Shown in pieces: positions 36,940 to 45,154 of a stretch of DNA of 64,000 nucleotides (position 1 is the stretch's first letter; each line of letters starts with the position of its first letter). The notes under the pieces are model-generated. The model had not been told where the DNA came from and ran no database searches. It worked only from the letters and a program-made list of their open reading frames with translations. The translations under genes and the position numbers were made by a program. This stretch comes from CAZMLC01 sp964567125. Lineage in GTDB: Bacteria; Verrucomicrobiota; Kiritimatiellia; RFP12; UBA1067. The stretch lies in assembly GCA_964567125.1 (NCBI GenBank), contig CAZMLC010000002.1:27546-91545 (forward strand), given 5' to 3'.

Positions 36940-37257
36940 TTAACCTCCGAACATGGAGCCGAGATCGCCGGCTGCCATCATCTTGGCCATGGCTTCCTGC
37001 GTCTGTTTCTTGACGGACTTCAATGCGCCGTCCACGACGTTCTTCAGCATCGTCTCGAAACGCTCGGGCTTGCCCGCGACAACTTCCTTCAAAGCCTCTG
37101 GGGAGATCTTCAGCGAGACGATCGTGAAATCGCCGCGCGCCACGCAGGTAATACCGCCATTGCTGTATTCAGCGGTAATCGCCTCAATCTCAGATTGAAT
37201 GCGCTTCGCATCCTTGCGCATCTGCATCGCCTGCTTCACTTGGTCAAACATACCCAT
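36940..37257 (-). CDS. YbaB/EbfC nucleoid-associated protein
   Basis: A 105-residue DNA-binding protein of the YbaB/EbfC family, a tweezer-shaped dimer that binds DNA broadly. It begins MGMFDQVKQAMQMRKDAKR, has VARGDFTIVSLKISPEAL in the beta-sheet region, and ends with a Gly/Met-rich tail (MAAGDLGSMFGG). It is first in the ybaB-recR operon, with a clear promoter. Confidence 0.93.
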   Translation of the reverse strand: MGMFDQVKQAMQMRKDAKRIQSEIEAITAEYSNGGITCVARGDFTIVSLKISPEALKEVVAGKPERFETMLKNVVDGALKSVKKQTQEAMAKMMAAGDLGSMFGG

Positions 37258-37313
37258 ACGTCAGTTTCCTTTCTTCAAAATCGATTTTCTTTATGCGTGT
37301 TAAGTGAATGGTT

Positions 37314-37342
37314 ACTATACTGGATCAACCGCGTTTTCTCAA
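37314..37342 (-). promoter_or_regulatory. Promoter of the ybaB-recR operon
   Basis: Minus-strand TTGAGA (37337-37342), 17-nt spacer, TATAGT (37314-37319), 57 bp before the YbaB start. Confidence 0.75.
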
Positions 37343-37480
37343 GTCTGATTTCCGTGTTTCAGGGCATACGTGATGCCGTAACACGCGCAAAATAAATGGG
37401 TTGAATACGCGGCGCGTTATCTTAGGGTACGTACGTATGGGAGATGCAGTTACAGGATCTACGGCCCTGATGTCAGACAA

Positions 37481-38701
37481 TTAAATCTGCAACAGCGAGC
37501 CGATCACCGCGTGGATGGTCTTGTTCGACGCAAAAGCCGGCGCAAGGACGATTTCGATCTTAATGTTCTGGCCGGCGGCCGCGGCGATCTCCATCTTCTC
37601 GTGAACCTTGGTGCCTGTTGTGGCTTTGGTGAAAAGCTCGCGTAGGTTGGGCATTAAATCAAAGATGGTGATATCCAGCGCAGCCTGGCGTGTAGGAATG
37701 CCGAAGGCATCAAGAAACGCCTGATTGACCGCGACAAAGGTGCCATCCTGCGGTGCGCAGATAAAGGTCGGCGCCAAGGCGAGTTCGAGCGCTTGTTTCT
37801 GCTGACGTGCTTCGATCTCTTGGGCTTGATGCCGTTCCGAATTGCGAATCGAAAAGACGATGTTGTTTCCGCTGAATGTGGTCTTGCTGACGCCGATTTC
37901 ACAGGGGAACGTAGTGCCGTCTTTGCCGACACAGCGTGAATTGATCATGGCGTAATCATTGGAGGCCAGCGATTGTTTCAGCTGTTCAAAAAGCGGCGGC
38001 GTCATGCCGTTGATGATCGTGCTGATCGGCATATCCCAGGTGTCGTCCCGGTTTGCATAACCGAGCATAGTCTCCGCGCGGCGGTTACACTCCACGATAT
38101 GGCCATGCCGGTCAACAATGATCACGAGGTCGTAGAGACCGTTTAGAAATTGATCGTAAATCGTCTTTTGATTGTTTTTAGGACGCAAGATTGCCCTCAG
38201 CTCGTCTTGCGTGGGCACTGCGGCGTCGGAGGCGGCGGATGAGGGGAGCGGTTCGCGCGCCTTGAAGCCATAACTTGCCTGCGGCGTGGCTGGTTGCGCT
38301 GCGAGATCAGGACGTACACGCTGCACAAAGGACGGCTGATCCGAATGGCTGTTCGCTTGCGCGCTCGGCGGCGGTGTTTTGATCGCCTTCAGTTTGACAA
38401 TCGTGGCAGGCGCTGGCTGGCTTTCCGGTGCAGTGGGCGGATCCGCCGGGCGTGGCTCGGGCGACGCGGCAACAGCTTCGGCGGCGTTAGGTTCGGAGCG
38501 CAACGGCGCAACGCGTTCAGCCTCCTCGCCGGGGCGCTGAAACGATGCTGCTGCGGCAGGCGCTGATGAGGACTGCGCCTCGATTATGTCAGCACCCGGC
38601 GTGGTCGAAAAAGCAACAGACGGACGGAGCGCTTCCTGCACGGCCAGTGCGGAATCGCTTTCCGTGTTGTCATCTCTTTTTTTGCCAAACCAGAACTTCA
38701 T
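37481..38701 (-). CDS. Double PAS-domain protein without output domain
   Basis: A 406-residue cytoplasmic protein. Residues ~1-165 are a Pro/Ala/Ser-rich, probably disordered region. Residues ~190-290 form a first PAS domain (GLYDLVIIVDRHGHIVECNR, GKDGTTFPCEIGVS, FSIRNSERHQ). A short coiled coil (QAQEIEARQQKQALELA) leads into a second PAS domain (FICAPQDGTFVAVNQAFLDAFG) that ends the protein. No kinase, GGDEF, EAL or methyl-accepting domain follows, so it is a sensor or scaffold whose partner is unknown. A possible promoter (TTTAAA-N17-TATACT) lies about 20-50 bp upstream of the start. Confidence 0.82.
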   Translation of the reverse strand: MKFWFGKKRDDNTESDSALAVQEALRPSVAFSTTPGADIIEAQSSSAPAAAASFQRPGEEAERVAPLRSEPNAAEAVAASPEPRPADPPTAPESQPAPATIVKLKAIKTPPPSAQANSHSDQPSFVQRVRPDLAAQPATPQASYGFKAREPLPSSAASDAAVPTQDELRAILRPKNNQKTIYDQFLNGLYDLVIIVDRHGHIVECNRRAETMLGYANRDDTWDMPISTIINGMTPPLFEQLKQSLASNDYAMINSRCVGKDGTTFPCEIGVSKTTFSGNNIVFSIRNSERHQAQEIEARQQKQALELALAPTFICAPQDGTFVAVNQAFLDAFGIPTRQAALDITIFDLMPNLRELFTKATTGTKVHEKMEIAAAAGQNIKIEIVLAPAFASNKTIHAVIGSLLQI

Positions 38702-38862
38702 ACCAATTCCCATTTAAATCACCGCCAGTATAGCAGGATTTCTTAAGCATTTAAAGTGCCAATTTAAAGAGACGTGTTATCGCATTGTGTGAAAGTGAGT
38801 GGGTGAATGGCATAAAATATGCTTATTTAATATAAAACACACTAAAGCAAGGGTGAAATCTT

Positions 38863-39744
38863 ATGAGCTCAACGACGTATACCAAGGCAACGCTGATCCG
38901 TGAAATCGCAACAACAACGGGGATAACGCAGAAATCTGTAAGAAAAATGCTCGATTTGCTGAAAGTAATTGCTTATCGTGAGGCAGCCACTCAGGGGTTT
39001 ACGATTCCGGATATTTGCCGACTTGACCTTGTTTTACGCAAAGCGCGCAAGATGCGAAATCCTCAAAATGGAGAAAATTTTCTCATTTCTGAGCATAAGG
39101 CGCTGCGCGTTCGTCCATTGAAACGAGCCAAAGTAGCGATTAATCCTGTCGCACCTGTGGTAACACGCCTGTCGCAGGAGGTTGTGGTGATCGATGATTT
39201 TTCGAGCGCGATCTCCTTCCGCTGTACGAACTGCTCACAGGAGATTGAGGCCCCGCATGCGGCCGTTGGTATGTCGTCCAACTGCCCGATGTGTAACCAG
39301 CTGGTGGTGATCCCGGCTGAGTCGGAGCTGGGGACGCTCCATCGCCCTTTGCCGACACCCAAAATTGTTGCACCGATTGTGCCGCACGTGCCTGCTACAG
39401 AGCCGTGGAAGGTCGCGCAATCGCAAAAAAATCAGACGATCCGCATTGATCTGTTCGGCGCGAGCGGCGAGGAATCGGTGATCGCGGTTAAAAAGCCTGC
39501 TTCGTCGGCCAGTTCGAGCCGTTTTGTTTCGTTCCGCTGCAAGAACTGTCGCCAGGAAATCGAGGCGACCACGGATATGTGCGGCACGTCGTCGGAGTGC
39601 CCGTCATGCGGAGGGACCTTTGAAGTGCCCTTCTTCTCGGATCCAGGTACACTGCACGATGCGGAGTCGCGCTCGCTGAAAAAGGAGCAGATCAACCTGA
39701 TGAAGAGCCGGACGATCCGCATTGACGTGCCCGACGAATTCTAG
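38863..39744 (+). CDS. HU-like DNA-binding domain fused to two zinc ribbons
   Basis: A 293-residue protein. Residues ~6-92 match an HU/IHF-type fold: YTKATLIREIATTTGITQKS, a hydrophobic core helix, FTIPDICRLDLVLRKARKMR in place of the beta-arm, and LRVRPLKRAK at the end. Two zinc ribbons follow: Cys 121/124/141/144 (FRCTNCSQEI) and Cys 226/229/246/249 (FRCKNCRQEI), 105 residues apart and nearly identical in their first halves. Each sits beside a TIRID strand. HU proteins bend DNA; the ribbons suggest nucleic-acid or protein contacts. The arrangement is not one I know as a named family. Monocistronic. Confidence 0.75.
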   Translation: MSSTTYTKATLIREIATTTGITQKSVRKMLDLLKVIAYREAATQGFTIPDICRLDLVLRKARKMRNPQNGENFLISEHKALRVRPLKRAKVAINPVAPVVTRLSQEVVVIDDFSSAISFRCTNCSQEIEAPHAAVGMSSNCPMCNQLVVIPAESELGTLHRPLPTPKIVAPIVPHVPATEPWKVAQSQKNQTIRIDLFGASGEESVIAVKKPASSASSSRFVSFRCKNCRQEIEATTDMCGTSSECPSCGGTFEVPFFSDPGTLHDAESRSLKKEQINLMKSRTIRIDVPDEF

Positions 39745-39825
39745 GACCTCGGCGCGTTCCTGCTATGTGTTCTTCATACCCCGTGTCTACACGCGCGGTG
39801 CGACAGTGTTTGCTGAAGAGCCGCC

Positions 39826-39854
39826 TTGCTGTCCCACTCTAGGCATGCTATACT
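39826..39854 (+). promoter_or_regulatory. Possible promoter of the glycosidase-like gene
   Basis: TTGCTG (39826-39831), 17-nt spacer, TATACT (39849-39854), about 107 bp before the start at 39962. The rest of the intergenic region shows nothing else recognisable. Confidence 0.55.
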
Positions 39855-39961
39855 TTCTTCCAATATTTATATTTGCCGCAAGCATTTTGCGTGCGAATGT
39901 AGATGACTGAGCTGCAACCGTACGCTCAGACGGGGGATAATCATCATTCGAGGGACTGTTC

Positions 39962-42900
39962 ATGAAGCGAACGATCGTGTATATGGCATGTGCCGTATGT
40001 CTCAGCAGTGTTTGGGCCTATTTACCACCGAGTGATACGCAGCAGGGGGTGACGCTGACATTGGCGGACTTCCCCGATAAGAGCACGGTCGAACGCGTGG
40101 ATCTGCGTCAGGTCCCCGCAGATCAGCCGCTGACGTTCACGGCGACAGTGAAAAATGAAGCCAAGGATCCAGTGTCAGGCACAGTCACGTTCTGGCTCAA
40201 TGACGACTGGGAGATGGTCTCTTCGGCGAAAATCAAAATCGAATTGGCTTCCGGCCAGCAGCGCGTTGTTGCATGCGAGGCTAAGCCGCGTGCTTCAGTC
40301 TTGGCCGCTGCATACCCTGTCCATGCGCGTCTGATCGGCCGCGTTGGCACGCAGGAGCTGGAACTCCATCCGATTGCACTCTTCATGGTTGATAAACGTT
40401 CGCTGCCCGCGGTGAAGAAAACCGTCGATACGTCGACGACGCTGTCCGGAGCAGGGGTTGTCCGGCTCGATAAGATTCCGTGGCTGACACGGATTAATCA
40501 TGCGGGGCGGACGACGGATTTGGGCGCGCACTTCTCCGCCTCCGATCCGGTAAGCGGCGCTTGTTCAGCGCGGAGTAGTACGGCGCGCAACGGCCTTGTG
40601 ATGGGCGGCTTCAATATCCATCCTCCCTATCGCGGCGGTTCTGGAAGTGTGTGGAATGAGTATACGCTCCAGCTGCCCGCCATCACGCCGATTACCGTCT
40701 CGTTCAATACCGCGATTCGCGATTCAGCGCCGCAGGAGCCGTTGAGTGATGGTGTCGAATTCAAAGTGCTTGTGCGCACCGAGCAGGGTGAATCGCGCGA
40801 ACTTTTTACGCGCTTCAGCGCTGCGAAGAGCTGGGAGCCTGCAACCGTCGACCTGAGCGCCTACGCGGGGCAACGGATCGTGCTTTCGCTGTGGAGTGGT
40901 CCTGGTCCTAAGAACAACACCGCGTGCGATTCGGCGTTCTGGGGAAATCCCTGTTTGCGCGTCGGGCCTGCGCCCGCTGTCGTTTCGGAAGCTGAATGGA
41001 AAATGCGCGAGGCGCATGCGGTTCAAAAGGCCCGCGCCGCGGTTCGCGAAAAACCAGAACGGGGGAACGGCGCCTTTCGGCTGAATGTCAACGGGACTGT
41101 GTACGGTGCTGCCCTCGCCTTGGGGTCGCAAGGCGTGATGGATGGCGTCTTGGCGTTTTCCGATGGGGAGCGCGCCTTGACGTATCGCGGCTTTGTCTGC
41201 GAGATCGATCATGCGCGCATCGGTACTGCCGAGTTTGCGCAGACGGTTTCGTCGGTCAAACCCGCTGTAAAACGCAACGCGTGGATCGTCGACCACGTGA
41301 TCTCCAGTTCATCCGGAACGTTGACGGCGCGGGCGCGCTTTGAGGTCGATGGCGGTGCGTTGCGCATGGCCTGGACGCTGCCAGGGCAGTCGCCCGATGC
41401 GCGCGGTGCGCCGCGGTTCACCAAGCTGGGAATCGGGGCTGCATCGGAAAAGGTCGGGCGTTTTTATGCGGGCTTCGGCAATGTGGTCGAGCAACCGGGC
41501 GACTTCCGCTTGAGTGGCGGTGGCTTCATGCTGTCGACGCGCCATATCGGAGTGGATTATCCCAATGGTCTGAGCCTGCTGCAGGCGTGCGATATTTTCC
41601 CGGACCATGCGATCCATGAGTCGCGCCTCCAGCGTNNNNNNNNNNNNNNNNNNNNNNNNNNNNNNNNNNNNNNNNNNNNNNNNNNNNNNNNNNNNNNNNN
41701 NNNNNNNNNNNNNNNNNNNNNNNNNNNNNNNNNNNATGCTCTTCTGTCCGCACGATAACTACATTGACTTCTATCCCGATGCGGCGGATTACAGTTACGA
41801 CCATATCTGCTTTAGCGAGGAGGGTCAGCCCATTCGCGCCTGGTATAACAAGGGCCGCGGTGCGCTGAGCTATCGCTGGGCGCCGCACGCCTTCCGTCCG
41901 TGGCTGAAAGAGAACATGCGTCTCATGCGCAGGAATTTTTCTCCGGATGCGCTCTTCATTGATGTCTTTACCGCGATCGCACCCTTTGATTACTATGACC
42001 GTGAGGGGACCTTCCATCCGCGGATGGAGACCCAGCAGGCTTGGCGCGATGCGTTCGACACCAGCCGCTCGCTCCTCAAGTCCGGCTCGACCATGATCAG
42101 CGAGGCCGGTACGGATGCGTTGATTGGTTCGCTCGATGCCGGTCAGTCGGATCACTTCGGCGCGAAACGCTGGTTCGCTGATTTTGCTGACTCGGAACGT
42201 ACGCCGTGGCACGATATGGCATCCCACGGGAAGATGGTCTTGTTTGCCGGCGGTTTGGGACCGCGTTATGCCGCCGAGTCTTGGGATGAGGATGGCAACA
42301 ACCAGCTGCACGGTTATGGCTCGGATGATTACCTTTCCAACACGGTGATGGGCGGCCGCAATCCGATGTGCCATGGACCCTTCTCCCGGAGCACGGTGAT
42401 GACCTATTGGTTGCTGCACGATGTCTGCGATGCGCTTGCGCGTGCAACGTTTGAGACGCATCAGTTTGGCTCCACGATCCATCAGCAGAAAACAACCTTC
42501 AGCAACGGCGGCACGGTGTGGGTCAATCGCGGCAGCAATGAGGTCTGGACCGTTGCCGACAACAAGCAGCTGCCGCGTTACGGGTTCTACGTACAGACGC
42601 CTTCCGCGCAAGCGGGGATCGTCATGATCGACGGACAGCGCGCGGCGTTTGCGCGCACGGACAAGGCCTTCTTTGTCGACGCGCGACCGCTGAGCAATCC
42701 GACGGGCGCCGTCAAAGTCGAGTCGCGTGTGAAAGAGGGACGCTATATCGGCAACGGCCTCTTCGAAGTGAACGTTGAAATCAAGGTGCATGAACCAGTG
42801 ACGGGGTATCATCCCTTTGTCCATATGTGCAGCGATGGAGTGACGAAGGGCGAGCAAATCGCCTTTCAGACAGGTCTGCCCATTGACCCGGCATCGCTTG

Positions 42901-43436
42901 CGAAGCCCGGAACCTATGCGTGCGTCATCAAAATCAATGTGCCTGTCGATCGCGCGGAAGAGACGTATCGCGTGCGTTATGGGTTTTATCGTCCGAAACA
43001 TGGTGATCGCCTCGCGTTAGTCGGTACGACGGACGGCTCGCAGCGCATCAAAGCCGGTATGCTGCGCGTCACCCGCCAAAACGGAACGATTGCATCGGGA
43101 ACGTACGTCTCCGAGGATAATCAGGATCTCGCGCTGTCGGGCGTGAATGTGCTGGGACGGATGGTGAATTTCGGTGCCATTTCAACGGATGGCGCGTTTC
43201 GCCTTGTGCGCGTTGATGACTACGTGTGGGATTTGATTCCGCTTCCTGGAAGCCGCGCCTTCGCCGCGGATATTTCGCTGGAGGTCTTCGGCTCGGTCTA
43301 TCTAAAAGGTAAGGAGGTTGCCGTGATTGATCCGATTTCGGAGAACTCGCAGAAACCGGCCTGGTCCGTGGACGGCGCAACCTTCCGCATCCAGTGCGAT
43401 GGCCGCGCCTTCGCCTATCGCATCACGCTTCAGTAA
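39962..43436 (+). CDS. Secreted glycoside-hydrolase-like protein, interrupted by a gap
   Basis: A secreted protein (signal peptide MKRTIVYMACAVCLSSVWA) of roughly 1,150 residues, split by a nominal 100-N gap at 41636. The N-terminal part has a NPCBM-like/beta-sandwich domain with HPPYRGGSGS and KNNTACDS, shared with the protein at 2-1243. The part after the gap looks like a TIM-barrel glycosidase: FCPHDNYIDFYPDAADY, then ALFIDVFTAIAPFDYYD (candidate nucleophile Asp), STMISEAGTDALIG (candidate acid Glu) and a C-terminal beta domain. It resembles uncharacterised DUF5696/GH101-GH129-like proteins, but this is tentative. The frame changes across the gap, so the true gap length is not 100. Confidence 0.65.
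41636..41735. other. Assembly gap (100 N)
   Basis: Exactly 100 N inside the glycosidase-like gene; the flanking reading frames are not in register over 100 bases. Confidence 0.99.
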
Positions 43437-43437
43437 G

Positions 43438-45123
43438 ATGCGCGCAATTATCCAGCGTGGATGGGCTGCCGTTGTTCGCGGATATGCGCAACAGCCCCTC
43501 GCTTTCGCCTCCACCAGTCTCGTGCTGGGACTGTGTGGAGGCTTTTTCGTGCAGCATGAGCCGGCGAATATGGCTTTTGCCGTGCTGGGTGCTTTTTTTC
43601 TTTGCGCGGGCGGCATCGCCGTAACGTTGCGCGCTCGCGCAGCACGCGGTGCTGCGTCAGCCGCTGCGGTCCTGCTGCTGATGTGCGGTCTCTTTTTTTA
43701 TGTGGGCTATCTGCGCGCCTGGCGCGATGCCAACGGACGACGCGACGAGGCGCAGCGCATTGCATCGCTCACGGGTACGCATGCGTGCGTAGTCCGCGTG
43801 GGGTTGGAGGTGATTCAGAAACCCCTGCGCGGTGCGGCGGCGCGCTACACGTTTTACGCAGATGAATGCACGATTCAGAACGAGGCAGCGCCGCTCCCGA
43901 TTCGCTATCTGCCCGTCCGCGTCGAATGGTATGCGGGACTTGAGGATAAACCGTTTGCGCCGGCTCCGGGTGAAATATGGCGGCTTTCAGGTAAAGTGAC
44001 AATCCGTCCGCTGCGCAACGGGTTGACGGAGGTCCGCCTCTCGTCGGGGAAAGGTGAAAAGCGTTCGCTAAAACTGGCGGTTGCTTCAGCTGAGTCCTGG
44101 TATGTTCGTCTGGATTATCTGCGGCGTCAGGCGATCCATCGCGTTGCGATTGGCATTGAATCGTGGGGCGCGATCCCCGCGCTCAATCAGGCGATGCTCC
44201 TAGGGGCGCGGCACGAGATGCCCGCGGACATGAAGCGTATCTTTTCCAATTCAGGGACGATTCACGTATTCGCCATTTCGGGAATGAATATCGCACTCGT
44301 CGCGGCGTTCCTGATCGCGATCATCCGGTTGTTCGGCATTCCGCGTTTCTACTGGGGCTTCTTTCTAGCGCCCTTGCTGGTGGTGTATACGGTGATCAGC
44401 GGCGCCTGTCCCAGCGCGATTCGCGCCTGCATCATGGCGATTGTGCTTTTCTTCGCACCGCTTTTCGGTCGCCGTCCCAACGGCGTTGCGGCATTGGCCT
44501 TGACCGCTCTGATCGTGCATCTGATTAAACCTGCACTGATTGTGGATGCGGGATCGCTCTTCTCCTTTACCGTGATGCTGGGACTCGTGCTCTTTGTGCA
44601 ACCCTTCTCTGTGCAGATGCGCCGCGTCTTTCAGTGCGCCTGGTTTGACCAGCGGAGCCTGCTCTATCAAAGCGCAGGCAACCGCCTGTGCTTTTGGCTC
44701 TGGCGCACGCTCTACTGGCTCGTGCGCTACGTGAGCGATGTGCTGGCGGTCTCGTTGGCGGCCTGGCTGGTCTCTGTTCCGCTGACCGCCTATTATTTCG
44801 GACGCTTGACCCCAGGCGGATTATTTGCCAATTTAGTGATCACGCCTGCCTCCTTCATCGTTGTTGTTGCAGGGTGCGTTGGTATGGCTGTCAGCTATTT
44901 TAGTCTGACCGTTGCAGCGTTCTTTAACCAGATCGCGGGAGCCTTTACACAGATCATGGTGTGGAGTGCAGAAGGGACAGCCGCGTGCCCGGGGATGAAT
45001 CTGGAGATCGCACGCTGGTCGCCCGTGCAGGTCGCGCTCTATTTTACAGCGGTTATCTTGTTTGCGTTTCTGGTGCGTTCGCGCCGTAAAAACGCGCGGG
45101 GCTTGGAATGGCTGGGACAGTGA
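43438..45123 (+). CDS. comEC: ComEC/Rec2-family DNA-uptake channel protein
   Basis: A 561-residue polytopic membrane protein with the Competence-domain signature LGARHEMPADMKRIFSNSGT-IHVFAISGMNIAL, where imported DNA passes the inner membrane as a single strand. Two N-terminal helices, a periplasmic OB-like domain (DUF4131 region, residues ~100-230) and about eight further helices follow. The C-terminal metallo-beta-lactamase domain found in many ComEC proteins is absent; the protein ends in a basic tail after the last helix. The ATG at 43438 follows the stop of the upstream gene by one base. No other competence gene is adjacent. Confidence 0.85.
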   Translation: MRAIIQRGWAAVVRGYAQQPLAFASTSLVLGLCGGFFVQHEPANMAFAVLGAFFLCAGGIAVTLRARAARGAASAAAVLLLMCGLFFYVGYLRAWRDANGRRDEAQRIASLTGTHACVVRVGLEVIQKPLRGAAARYTFYADECTIQNEAAPLPIRYLPVRVEWYAGLEDKPFAPAPGEIWRLSGKVTIRPLRNGLTEVRLSSGKGEKRSLKLAVASAESWYVRLDYLRRQAIHRVAIGIESWGAIPALNQAMLLGARHEMPADMKRIFSNSGTIHVFAISGMNIALVAAFLIAIIRLFGIPRFYWGFFLAPLLVVYTVISGACPSAIRACIMAIVLFFAPLFGRRPNGVAALALTALIVHLIKPALIVDAGSLFSFTVMLGLVLFVQPFSVQMRRVFQCAWFDQRSLLYQSAGNRLCFWLWRTLYWLVRYVSDVLAVSLAAWLVSVPLTAYYFGRLTPGGLFANLVITPASFIVVVAGCVGMAVSYFSLTVAAFFNQIAGAFTQIMVWSAEGTAACPGMNLEIARWSPVQVALYFTAVILFAFLVRSRRKNARGLEWLGQ

Positions 45124-45154
45124 AAGAGCTGTCGCAATGTGAAGGGAGGGGAAA

